Assembly (NCBI RefSeq): GCF_029533155.1
Contig: NZ_JAIZDB010000041.1
Span: 1 to 32,120, forward strand
Length of the DNA stretch: 32,120 bases
Origin: Psychrobacillus antarcticus
GTDB taxonomy: Bacteria; Bacillota; Bacilli; Bacillales_A; Planococcaceae
Direction of reading: 5' to 3'
This document shows positions 24,101-30,786 of the stretch, in pieces; the stretch's first letter is position 1; each line of letters opens with the position of its first letter. A program made the position numbers and the translations under genes. The notes under the pieces were generated by a model. The model was not told where the DNA came from and made no database searches. It saw only the letters and a program-made list of their open reading frames with translations.

Positions 24101-25800
24101 TTAATGGTATGAAAGAAAAAGCGAACGAAATAATAATCGCTTCACGAGAGATTGGTACCTCTATTATTACAACAGTTTCTAGGGTACTTCAGCGACGTTC
24201 ACCATCAAGAGTCATGTTCGCAATTGGCCAAGATACTTCAATGGGATTGGCGCTTGGTATTAAAGATAAAGAAAATGAAGTAACAGCTAAAGCCGCTCAA
24301 GTTAGTAAATCATTAATTGCATCCGCTAAAAATGTCCTTTCCAAAGGGACTAAAGAAACAAATGCTGAAATAGCTGTAATCAATAAAAAAGCAAACGAAG
24401 AAGCGATGAAAATTGAAAAACGTGCCAATGAAGATATTCATCAAATAAAGAAAACTGCTAAGGAGAAGAAACGCAAGCTCACTTCTGCAGAACTTTTAAA
24501 AATACAACGCTTAGAACAAGATTCATCAACAAAAGTTAAAAAGATTAATGAAAGGGCGGCATCTGATGTTTCCAAAATTAATTCGAAATCAGGTAAAGAA
24601 AGATTAGATGCGCTTAAATTATTTGTGGAAGAAAAGAAACAAACGGAGCAACTTGCATTGGTTGATGAAGTGAAGATTTGGGAATCATCTATCTCCTCGT
24701 TTAAAAAAGGTACCAAAGAAAAAGTGGAAGCACAAAAGTCTTATCAGAAAGCATTAAAGGCTATTGATAACGAAATTCTTTCTACAAACAAAGAATATAC
24801 AGACAAAATGAAATCAATTAATGATGATTACAATAACTCCGTTCAAGATTTGCTAGATAAATACAACTCCATGGTGGACAGTAGAGCAAATTCGTTACGC
24901 TCATTTTCTGGATTATTTGAAGAGTTTACGTATGTAGTTGAAAAGTCTGGTTCTGATTTACTCATGAATCTTAATAGCCAAGTGGAAGGATTTAGAACAT
25001 GGCAAACAGAAATGGACAAATTCGCAAGTAAAAGAGTTGACTCCGGATTAATTGAAGAACTTCGTGAGATGGGTCCTAAAGCATTGCCGGAATTATTAGC
25101 GCTCAATTCATTAACAGACGAGCATTTAACTATCTATTCTAATCTGTATAAAGATAAGACTGCTCTTGCTCGTACACAAGCTGAGAAAGAATTGTCGGGT
25201 ATGAAAAAGGATACAGAAGCTAGTATCACCGAGTTACGAAACGTTGCCAACACAGAATTAGAAAAACTACGCCTTGAATGGGTTAATAAAATCAAGTTAA
25301 TTACCAAGTCTTCTGATGATGAATTGAAGTCACTTAAAACCATTGGTGAGAATGCAGGTAAGGGACTTCTTGAAGGACTCGCATCGATGGAACCGGCTCT
25401 AACTGCAAAAGCTAGATCTATTGCAAATAGTATTCAAGCGGCCATGAAATCGGCTTTACAAGTTAAGTCACCTTCTCGTGTCACAATGGGGATAGGACGT
25501 CATATCGGTGAAGGATTGGTTCTGGGAATGGAGCAAATGCATGCAACAGTTGAAAAAACTGCAATGCATTTAGCACGATTTGCTACTCCATCTGTGGACG
25601 ACCAAAGCTATGGTGCATCTGTTAATAATAGAAATGGTAAAAATAATGTCCATTCACAAAATGATAGACCAATTATTATCCAACCCGCACCAGTTATTAT
25701 GGACGGTAGAACAGTTGGAGAGATAGTTTTTGAAACTATTAATAATTTGCAATACAGTCAAACTTCTATAAGTGCAATGATGAAAGGGGTAAGCCTATGA
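21103..25800 (+). CDS. Phage tail tape-measure protein, TP901 family
   Basis: 1565 residues. The N-terminus (1-150) is helical; residues about 170-510 form the TP901 tape-measure core (FESAFAGVRKTV, MSSEEAATALARLANITG, GNNFATTEKEIVEM); a Gly/Ala-rich membrane-like region follows (about 550-625); then long coiled coils, one Lys/Glu-rich (about 1085-1235). Two SPSRV...IG...GL.LG motifs occur (about 1033 and 1456). By the rule of about 1.5 angstrom per residue, it would span a tail of about 235 nm. In phages it sets tail length and helps DNA entry. The frame is intact. No tail chaperone, tube, Dit or fibre gene flanks it, which is most unusual. Confidence 0.9.
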   Translation: MTTEIGSLAVSLSMDASNFNGSINQMNRHLGAMGSELRAAKALGAEYGKSIDGLTSKKEILTRSVGTSTVKLEAERRKYDELVASGTANEAQLERQARRVNEAQAAHNRLSTELNQVTEQLRIQSSAWTQNGERMQAFGGQLSSVGDKATKIGKNLSMHVTAPLMAMGGAAFKAAVDFESAFAGVRKTVDGTEAEFQVLSDGIRDMAKEIPAAATEIAGVAEAAGQLGIQKESILGFTRTMTDLGVATNMSSEEAATALARLANITGMNQKDFDRLGSSVVALGNNFATTEKEIVEMGLRLAGAGAQVGMSEADILGLSTALTSVGINAEMGGSAFSRVMVSMQLATSTGFTKVQKLSNETGLSLRDLQMMASHSGKAFGNMAEDMGMTKKELKAIVNAGVELEGFSKIAGMTGEQFKQAFEKDAVGAIGSFIDGLANAEDSGDTAINMLQEMGITSVLLRDSLLRAGGASELFGSAIKVSNAGWDENIALTKEAEERYKTTASQIKILWNDIKDLGMEFGGVLIPIVKDGINTIKPWISSLAQASDGTKKMALTFGVLAAAVGPVLVVGGTLLSGLGGLITTVGALSTSIGVAGGLGASLLALANPIGLTVAGLAAVTIGAVALYRHLDQKGLPQIDIFGDKVSDSTKKAVTGFVELNDKATVELNKLSWGGMVVTQDMANTIIQTFDAMGDQVLAKMTEDHSAQLTQLKNYSAQSSILTDEQEQEAISRLEAFNAEKEKKTEETNARVAEIVNKAVEENRKTTYEENATIKMLQQERFEAGLQILSQSELEFKTIMERMKAQSAEITAEQAIQTIDDARKTKTDVINEAEKQYEDTIAFIIKMRDEVGVYTGEQARQMILEAQTQKDGVVAEADEMYSEVLRIAKEKGGEHLTENEIMLGKQLSLWDEWSIDITKTAAITYLKVNGSFKNMAINGAISLGELRQKGSEAFIGMHRSIDYVMGDLPKLMKRKMAEALAELTIRVIGFTNVGRDLVQGLINGMKEKANEIIIASREIGTSIITTVSRVLQRRSPSRVMFAIGQDTSMGLALGIKDKENEVTAKAAQVSKSLIASAKNVLSKGTKETNAEIAVINKKANEEAMKIEKRANEDIHQIKKTAKEKKRKLTSAELLKIQRLEQDSSTKVKKINERAASDVSKINSKSGKERLDALKLFVEEKKQTEQLALVDEVKIWESSISSFKKGTKEKVEAQKSYQKALKAIDNEILSTNKEYTDKMKSINDDYNNSVQDLLDKYNSMVDSRANSLRSFSGLFEEFTYVVEKSGSDLLMNLNSQVEGFRTWQTEMDKFASKRVDSGLIEELREMGPKALPELLALNSLTDEHLTIYSNLYKDKTALARTQAEKELSGMKKDTEASITELRNVANTELEKLRLEWVNKIKLITKSSDDELKSLKTIGENAGKGLLEGLASMEPALTAKARSIANSIQAAMKSALQVKSPSRVTMGIGRHIGEGLVLGMEQMHATVEKTAMHLARFATPSVDDQSYGASVNNRNGKNNVHSQNDRPIIIQPAPVIMDGRTVGEIVFETINNLQYSQTSISAMMKGVSL

Positions 25801-26117
25801 ACAACAGTTTGAATCTCCAACTAGATCATCAGAAAAGCATGATTTTATTTACTATCACTGCTGAAGCTAAAAAAATGAAAATCATGGCTCAAGATTTTTT
25901 AAAGAAAAGTAAAGGACAAGTTCCAACAACTCAACGTGCCATATTAAAAAGCCAGGTAAGTACTCTTATAACGGGTGCAAACAAGATACTTAAAGAATCC
26001 CGTAAGATGCATTTTAAAGGCGCTACGGTTGATTTAATTGAGTATTTAGAGGAAGTATTACAAGAGGTAAAGAATGAGCGTAAAGGCTTGGAATCAATGA
26101 TGAAATTATTGAAGTAA
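25797..26117 (+). CDS. 106-residue helical protein after the tape measure
   Basis: Overlaps the tape-measure stop (ATGA, 25797-25800), so it is translationally coupled. A basic, mainly helical protein (AEAKKMKIMAQDFLKKSKGQ, LIEYLEEVLQEVKNERKGLESMMKLLK). In a phage this position usually holds the distal-tail gene, but at 106 residues without beta-rich signatures it is not Dit. It may be a dedicated chaperone or partner of the tape measure. It ends at a terminator. Confidence 0.6.
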   Translation: MNNSLNLQLDHQKSMILFTITAEAKKMKIMAQDFLKKSKGQVPTTQRAILKSQVSTLITGANKILKESRKMHFKGATVDLIEYLEEVLQEVKNERKGLESMMKLLK

Positions 26118-26138
26118 AAGGGGCTTAGGCCCTTTTTT
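26116..26138. terminator. Terminator after the tape-measure operon
   Basis: A 9-bp stem (26116-26124 with 26129-26137, one G-U), TTAG loop, T6 end. The A4 on the left gives a T4 on the minus strand, so it can also serve the leftward HTH gene. Confidence 0.75.
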
Positions 26139-26140
26139 AT

Positions 26141-26317
26141 TTATTCTTCTATAAACCATTTTTCAATTGTTTCTTTATGGAACAAAATACGTCCTCGAAT
26201 CTTTTTATGTGGGATTTCCTTTAGTCTTGCCATTGTATAGATAGTTCCAATAGATACTCCTAATAATTCAGCTACTTCATTAACTGTAAGTGTAATTCTT
26301 TTAGTGGTAGGGTCCAT
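26141..26317 (-). CDS. Small HTH_17/excisionase-family DNA-binding protein
   Basis: 58 residues: MDPTTKRITLTVNEVAELLG, then VSIGTIYTMARLKEIPHKKIRGRILFHKETIEKW. This is a compact MerR-like winged helix of the excisionase/HTH_17 type (strand, helix-turn-helix, RGRILFHKETIEKW wing). AGAGGG gives a moderate ribosome site. It is encoded alone on the minus strand between the tape-measure operon and the Abi unit. It may be a second directionality factor or a regulator of the accessory genes. Confidence 0.75.
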   Translation of the reverse strand: MDPTTKRITLTVNEVAELLGVSIGTIYTMARLKEIPHKKIRGRILFHKETIEKWFIEE

Positions 26318-26390
26318 ATTGTTTCCCTCTTTTCTTATGTTACTATGTTATTTTATTTTTAGCTATTTCGAGTATTCCTATACTGACAGG

Positions 26391-26410
26391 TGTTCATTAA
26401 ATTTTGAACA
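26391..26410. promoter_or_regulatory. Inverted repeat, possible operator
   Basis: TGTTCA (26391-26396) and TGAACA (26405-26410), 8 nt apart, in the AT-rich gap between the HTH gene (minus) and the Abi unit (plus). The gap 26318-26565 holds no other gene. A regulator site is plausible but unproven. Confidence 0.3.
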
Positions 26411-26498
26411 AATATTATAACAGAAATAGTCAATTGAAGTATCAATTCTAATGAATTATATTTTTATTCCGTATCTCCCTCTCTGGTTCCTAAGTGCA

Positions 26499-26507
26499 TG
26501 ATATAAT
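26499..26507 (+). promoter_or_regulatory. Extended -10 promoter of the Abi unit
   Basis: TGATATAAT is a perfect extended -10 (TG-N-TATAAT). No strong -35 at 17 nt. Start near 26514, leader about 50 nt. Confidence 0.55.
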
Positions 26508-26565
26508 AGTTTCAAATATTAGGAAATTATGCGATTTAAATAATTTCACACAGAGGAGAGGTCAT

Positions 26566-26679
26566 ATGAAAAAAGCAGAGTGGGGTGATTTGATCAAGTT
26601 CAAAAAAGAACTCGAATTGCAACAGAAAGAAACAACTGCAAGTACAACGATAGCGATTGATTGGAGGGGAAAATTATGA
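26566..26679 (+). CDS. 37-residue ORF coupled to the Abi gene
   Basis: The ATG at 26566 follows GAGGAGAGG at 6 nt. It reads MKKAEWGDLIKFKKELELQQ and then a Thr-rich, charged tail. The stop overlaps the Abi start (ATGA, 26676-26679), and the last codons contain the Abi ribosome site, so translation of the two is linked. It could be an antitoxin-like partner, a sensor or only a leader. No family recognised. The frame also opens upstream at 26494, but without a ribosome site. Confidence 0.55.
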   Translation: MKKAEWGDLIKFKKELELQQKETTASTTIAIDWRGKL

Positions 26680-27647
26680 ATGGTAAAAATACCAATAGTT
26701 TAATGAGGTATATGAGGGATATACATAGTATTGAAATACAAGGAAGTAAACACAAAAGAGAATTATTGAATATGGGATATTATCATGGTTTTAAAGGATA
26801 TCGATTTATAAGGAGTTCTCAAAATAGAATTAATTACACCCATTTTGATGAAGTAACAGCTATATATGAATTTGATATGGTTTTAAAAACACTTTTTTAT
26901 CCAAATCTAATGCTGCTTGAAACCGCTTTAAAAAACTATACTCTGGAAGTTGTAATTGAAAGCGGTTCTTCCGATTTTGAGTACGTTTTCACTAATCTTT
27001 TAAATGATTATAAAAAAGAAGCGGTAGGCAGTGGAAAATATAAGAAAAAGATGAAATATAGGCTAAATTTACGTGATAAGATCTACAATGCCATCACTTA
27101 TAGTTACAGCGATGGAAGGCCAGTCGTTCAACATTACTATCATAAAAATGATCAAGTACCTTTATGGGCAATATTTGAAGTCATTAGTTTGGGGAACTTT
27201 GGTTCTTTTGTGCAATGTTTAAATTACGATACTAGAGTAATGGTTACAGAAAAGTTAGGCATCCATACTAGTTCTCATAATCATAATGGTAGGATGCTAG
27301 AAACGATTATTTTCCTTTTGAAAGACATCAGAAATGCAGTAGCTCATAATGCAGTAGTTTTTGATTGTAGATTTAAAGGTAGTGAATCTTCAGCGGATTT
27401 AAAAGCCTTTTTACAAGCTGAAACAAGAATCCGCAATATTACTTTTGACAGTATTGTGGATTATTTGATACTAATAATTTATTTAAGAAAAAAAATAGGT
27501 ACATCTAAAACAGAGTTAAGGAAAGTTATAAAGAGTTTTGCTCAGGAGACAGAGAACCTTATAAGAGTCTCTTCTCCTGAAGTTCATACATCTATATTAG
27601 GAACAGACTCAAGAAATAAAATAAATGGTTTAATGACTTATGTATAA
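26676..27647 (+). CDS. Abi_2 (AbiD/AbiF-type) abortive-infection HEPN protein
   Basis: 323 residues. Family hallmarks: YYHGFKGYRFI near the N-terminus, VTAIYEFDMVLKTLFYPNLMLLETALKN, PLWAIFEVISLGNFGSF, and the C-terminal HEPN motif LLKDIRNAVAHN (RNxxxH, Arg219 to His224), the presumed RNase centre. Abi_2 proteins halt phage growth, probably by RNA cleavage. GGAGGGGAA precedes the ATG at 26676. It is adjacent to attR, the usual accessory-cargo site of PICIs, behind a coupled 37-codon ORF and ahead of a probable structured RNA. It may protect the host from phages or the satellite from its helper. Confidence 0.85.
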   Translation: MNGKNTNSLMRYMRDIHSIEIQGSKHKRELLNMGYYHGFKGYRFIRSSQNRINYTHFDEVTAIYEFDMVLKTLFYPNLMLLETALKNYTLEVVIESGSSDFEYVFTNLLNDYKKEAVGSGKYKKKMKYRLNLRDKIYNAITYSYSDGRPVVQHYYHKNDQVPLWAIFEVISLGNFGSFVQCLNYDTRVMVTEKLGIHTSSHNHNGRMLETIIFLLKDIRNAVAHNAVVFDCRFKGSESSADLKAFLQAETRIRNITFDSIVDYLILIIYLRKKIGTSKTELRKVIKSFAQETENLIRVSSPEVHTSILGTDSRNKINGLMTYV

Positions 27648-27657
27648 TTAAATATCC

Positions 27658-27686
27658 TTTACACATAATAAAATTAATGTTAACAT
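27658..27686 (+). promoter_or_regulatory. Promoter for the RNA after the Abi gene
   Basis: TTTACA (27658-27663), exactly 17 nt, TAACAT (27681-27686), starting 11 nt after the Abi stop. The -35 matches 5/6 and the -10 4/6. Confidence 0.45.
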
Positions 27687-27692
27687 ACAGTT

Positions 27693-27799
27693 AACTAATA
27701 GCGGTGTATAGCTTCGGCTTGCACTTAAGAGGACTGGATGCGTCTGGTCCTCTTTTAAATTGTTTTTTAAGAAGGACTTCGGTTCTTCTTTTTTTTTTT
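27693..27799 (+). ncRNA. Probable structured RNA, possible abiF-type RNA
   Basis: About 105 nt between the Abi stop and a strong terminator form three hairpins: GTGTATAGC/GCTTGCAC with a TTCG loop (27704-27724, one bulge); AAGAGGAC/GTCCTCTT (27727-27734, 27747-27754); and AAGAAGGAC/GTTCTTCTT with a TTCG loop (27769-27790), followed by nine or more T. A promoter lies upstream. Conserved structured RNAs (abiF motif) are known beside abiF genes; an antitoxin or guide role here is inference. The minimal alternative is a pair of terminators. Confidence 0.5.
27769..27799 (+). terminator. UUCG-loop terminator
   Basis: A 9-bp stem (27769-27777 with 27782-27790, one G-U), a TTCG tetraloop and a long T run to 27799. 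It ends the Abi unit and the putative RNA. Confidence 0.9.
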
Positions 27800-27825
27800 G
27801 CCAAATTCCTTACACATTCTTTACG

Positions 27826-27854
27826 CAAAAAGCACCCCTTTTATAAGAGGTGCT
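27826..27854 (-). terminator. Island-borne terminator for putP
   Basis: On the minus strand, a 10-bp stem (27854-27845 with 27840-27831, one G-U), 4-nt loop, T5. It is preceded by the 12-mer TGCTGCATACAT, also found in the same place beside the original putP terminator in attL. It replaces the terminator that the insertion separated from putP. Confidence 0.75.
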
Positions 27855-27890
27855 GCATACATATATTATAATTACCCTTGCCCAGTTATT

Positions 27891-27921
27891 GAATACCAAA
27901 TTGAATACCATTTGAATACCA
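27891..27921 (+). repeat. Integrase arm-type repeats, right
   Basis: Three direct copies of GAATACCA at 27891, 27903 and 27914 (12 and 11 nt apart), 70-100 bp inside attR, in the same orientation as the two copies near attL. Confidence 0.6.
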
Positions 27922-27990
27922 AACACTTAGTATTCATTGAAATACATTGTGAAGGTAATGTAGTTAAACTCGCATTATTACTGGGTTTTG

Positions 27991-28045
27991 ATGTTATTTA
28001 TCTTATTCTTTACTTTCCTTCAACAAACGTAATGTTTCATCGAAT
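27991..28045. repeat. attR core (55-bp direct repeat)
   Basis: Identical to 12798-12852. It supplies the last 14 codons and the stop of putP, so the insertion leaves the protein unchanged. Confidence 0.95.
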
Positions 28046-29490
28046 TCTTTTTCGATTTCCGCATTCGGTTTGTATGTCATTAAGCTGACTACAACCGCTA
28101 CGATCAATGCAAGTACAAAACCAGGAACGATTTCATATAATGCTCCTGAAAGTGCATCATTTGTACCCCAAACTACTACAACTACAGCACCAACAATCAT
28201 ACTTGCCAATGCCCCAGCGGAAGTAATTTTTCTCCAGTAAAGTGATAGTAAGATAACTGGACCAAATGCTGCACCGAAGCCTGCCCATGCAAATGCAACA
28301 AGGCCTAAAATTGTTTCGTTTTGTTCCCAAGCAAGGACTGCAGCGGCAATGGAAACGACTAATACAGCGATACGACCATAATTTACATATGTTCTATCGG
28401 ATGCATCTGTTTTAATAAGAGCTTTGTATAAATCTTCTATTAAAGCGGAAGAAGTAACGATTAACTGAGAAGAAATGGTACTCATAATCGCTGCTAAAAC
28501 TGCTGCTAATACTAACCCAGCGATAAATGGATGGAAAACAACTTGCCCCAATACGATGAATATTGCCTCCGGGCTTGAAAGAGATAAATCCGGGTTTTGT
28601 TGGTAATAAGCAACTCCAACTAATGCAGTTGCAATTGCACCTACAAGACTTAAAATCATCCAACCAATACCTATTCGACGAGCTTGTTTTGTTTCTTTAA
28701 CAGAACTAATTGCCATAAAGCGAACGATAATATGTGGCTGACCAAAGTAACCTAGTCCCCAAGCTACAGAGGAAATAACTCCTGCAACTGTTGTACCGGC
28801 GATCAGACTTAAATGACTAGGGTTCACAGCTTTAATAGATTCTACTGTTTCACCTATTCCGCCGGTCATAAATACACCAAAGACTGGTACAAGTATTAAC
28901 GCTAGGAACATAAGTAGTCCTTGAAGGAAATCTGTATAACTAACTGCAAGGAATCCTCCAAATAATGTATAAGCTACAACTACCCCTGATACGACTAAAA
29001 GTCCTGTATGATAGTCTAAACCGAATGAGCTTTCAAAGAAAACTCCTCCCGCTACCATCCCAGACGATACATAAAACGTAAAGAATAGTAAAATGATTAA
29101 ACCAGATGCAACACGTAATAATCGAGATGATTGCTTTAAACGACTTTCTAAATAACTTGGTATCGTTATTGAATTGCTTGATACTTCTGTATATACACGA
29201 AGCCTAGGTGCTACGTAAAGCCAGTTTAGATATGCACCGATTGTAAGACCGATTGCAATCCAAGCTTCACCCATACCTGATAGATAAATTGCGCCTGGTA
29301 AACCCATTAATAACCACCCAGACATATCTGCAGCTCCAGCACTAAGTGCAGTAACAGCAGGGCCTAAAGAACGACCTCCAAGCATGTAATCCGTTAAATT
29401 GGCAGTTTTTCTGTAAGAGTACCAGCCAATTGCGAGCATTGCGATCATATAAATAATAATGGCTGTTAGTTGATAACTTTCTGTTGACAT
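28003..29490 (-). CDS. putP: Sodium/proline symporter PutP
   Basis: 495-residue member of the sodium:solute symporter family with about 13 membrane helices, importing proline with Na+. The family signature is seen in LAAIMSTISSQLIVTSSAL (Ser/Thr of the sodium site), plus the N-terminal YMLGGRSLGPAVTALSAGAADMSGW and the SVAWGLGYFGQPHIIVRFMA motif. GGAGGAGG fits the ATG at 29490; a longer frame to 29532 lacks support. The C-terminal codons lie in the 55-bp att repeat, so the island uses this gene as its target and rebuilds its end. Transcription should now stop at the island's terminator at 27826-27854. Confidence 0.9.
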   Translation of the reverse strand: MSTESYQLTAIIIYMIAMLAIGWYSYRKTANLTDYMLGGRSLGPAVTALSAGAADMSGWLLMGLPGAIYLSGMGEAWIAIGLTIGAYLNWLYVAPRLRVYTEVSSNSITIPSYLESRLKQSSRLLRVASGLIILLFFTFYVSSGMVAGGVFFESSFGLDYHTGLLVVSGVVVAYTLFGGFLAVSYTDFLQGLLMFLALILVPVFGVFMTGGIGETVESIKAVNPSHLSLIAGTTVAGVISSVAWGLGYFGQPHIIVRFMAISSVKETKQARRIGIGWMILSLVGAIATALVGVAYYQQNPDLSLSSPEAIFIVLGQVVFHPFIAGLVLAAVLAAIMSTISSQLIVTSSALIEDLYKALIKTDASDRTYVNYGRIAVLVVSIAAAVLAWEQNETILGLVAFAWAGFGAAFGPVILLSLYWRKITSAGALASMIVGAVVVVVWGTNDALSGALYEIVPGFVLALIVAVVVSLMTYKPNAEIEKEFDETLRLLKESKE

Positions 29491-29622
29491 ATAAACATCC
29501 TCCTCCCAATTTTTATCATAACATGGTAACAATTAAGGTGCACTAATATTTTGTAATATCCATAATTTACAATGGCTTTAAAATAGTCAGAAAGTAATCA
29601 TAAAACGAAGGAGTGTATTTCT

Positions 29623-30786
29623 TTGAAGTTTTTCCACACAGCAGATTGGCATCTTGGTAAATTGGTACAGGGGGTGTACATGACGGAGGATCAACGTGTT
29701 GTCCTAGAACAATTTCTCCAAGCAATAGATTCAGAAAAACCAGATGCAGTTATTATTGCAGGGGACCTATATGATCGTGCAGTCCCTCCAACGGAAGCAG
29801 TACATTTATTAGATGAAATGTTTGATGAGATTGTGTTGAAACGCAAAACTCCTTTATTAACTATTGCAGGAAATCACGATAGTCCAGGTCGCTTAAACTT
29901 TGGTAGCAAGCTAATGAAAGAAACTGGCTTATACATCGTGGGTCAATTAACCCATGGTATGCAAACGGTTAAGCTAAAAGACGTATTTGGAGAGGTGCAT
30001 TTCCACCTTGTACCATACGCAGATCCTTCGCAAGTACGATACCTATTGGAAGAAGAGACAATTATTACACATAACCAGGCGATGAAAAAAATAATAGAAT
30101 CAATAGAAAAGAAAATGGACAAAACGAAAAGACATGTATTTATAGGACATGCATTTGTGACTCCTTATGGGCAAGAGGAGGAAAATACGAGTGACTCCGA
30201 ACGTCCTTTAGCTATAGGTGGTGCAGAATATGTAGATGCAAATCTATTCCAACCTTTTCACTACACCGCTTTAGGACATTTACACCAGGCTCACTATGTA
30301 TTAAACGAAACAATTCGATATGCTGGATCTCCATTGAAATATTCCATTTCAGAGGAACACCACAAAAAGGGCTTTTTCATTGTAGAGATGGATGCAGAAG
30401 GTAAAACAACTGTGGAAAAAAGACTATTCGTGCCTAATAGAGATATGCGAACAGTCGAAGGATTTTTACAAGATATATTAAAGCAACCAGTTAGTGAAGA
30501 TTATGTGTTTGTGAAACTATTGGATGATACTCCGATCTTATCTCCGATGGAACAAATACGTACGGTCTATCCAAACGCTATGCACGTCGAACGAAAAGCA
30601 TTTCAATTACTAGGTTTTTCAGAAGAAACGGAAGTTGGACGGTCGAAAAAGGATGATTTTACATTATTTCGCTCGTTTTACACGGAAGTCAGTGGAAAAG
30701 AAGCATCTGAAGAAACGGAACAAATTTTTAAAGATGTCTTAACTTTATTAGCACGGGAAGAGCGGGAAGGAGGAAAAACAAATTGA
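29623..30786 (+). CDS. sbcD: Exonuclease subunit SbcD
   Basis: 387 residues. Mre11-type nuclease of the SbcCD complex, which cuts hairpins and processes double-strand ends. Metal motifs: DWH (8-10), GDLYDR (47-52), GNHDS (83-87), a GHAF near 175, and GHLHQAH. The C-terminal capping region follows. TTG start 9 nt after AAGGAG. It overlaps sbcC by TTGA (30783-30786), so the subunits are translated together. It is divergent from putP across 132 nt in which no clear promoter was identified. Confidence 0.95.
   Translation: MKFFHTADWHLGKLVQGVYMTEDQRVVLEQFLQAIDSEKPDAVIIAGDLYDRAVPPTEAVHLLDEMFDEIVLKRKTPLLTIAGNHDSPGRLNFGSKLMKETGLYIVGQLTHGMQTVKLKDVFGEVHFHLVPYADPSQVRYLLEEETIITHNQAMKKIIESIEKKMDKTKRHVFIGHAFVTPYGQEEENTSDSERPLAIGGAEYVDANLFQPFHYTALGHLHQAHYVLNETIRYAGSPLKYSISEEHHKKGFFIVEMDAEGKTTVEKRLFVPNRDMRTVEGFLQDILKQPVSEDYVFVKLLDDTPILSPMEQIRTVYPNAMHVERKAFQLLGFSEETEVGRSKKDDFTLFRSFYTEVSGKEASEETEQIFKDVLTLLAREEREGGKTN

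Larger units (their letters stand above)
12798..28045. mobile_element. PICI-like phage satellite integrated at the putP 3' end
   Basis: A 15,193-bp unit bounded by 55-bp perfect direct repeats. Order: int and repressor (minus); cro-like, excisionase-like and small genes, primase-helicase, iteron origin, prohead-protease-like gene, coiled-coil gene, candidate cos, tape-measure gene (plus); HTH gene (minus); 37-residue ORF plus Abi gene and RNA (plus). Size, divergent regulators, a primase-helicase with the origin behind it, and terminal accessory genes match Gram-positive PICIs. No terminase large subunit, portal, capsid, lysis or conjugation gene is seen. The alternative, a decayed prophage, fits less well because the genes are intact and tightly packed with ATGA overlaps. 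Confidence 0.8.

Noticed and set aside
12798-28045. Integrative conjugative element
   Set aside because: No relaxase, coupling protein or type IV secretion gene is visible; the primase-helicase and tape measure point to a phage satellite.
12798-28045. Ordinary decayed prophage
   Set aside because: Frames are intact and overlapping, the origin and regulators follow PICI order, and no fragments of the missing structural genes were seen. Not fully excluded.
29491-29622. Divergent promoters between putP and sbcD
   Set aside because: No -35/-10 pair with acceptable spacing could be picked out on either strand.
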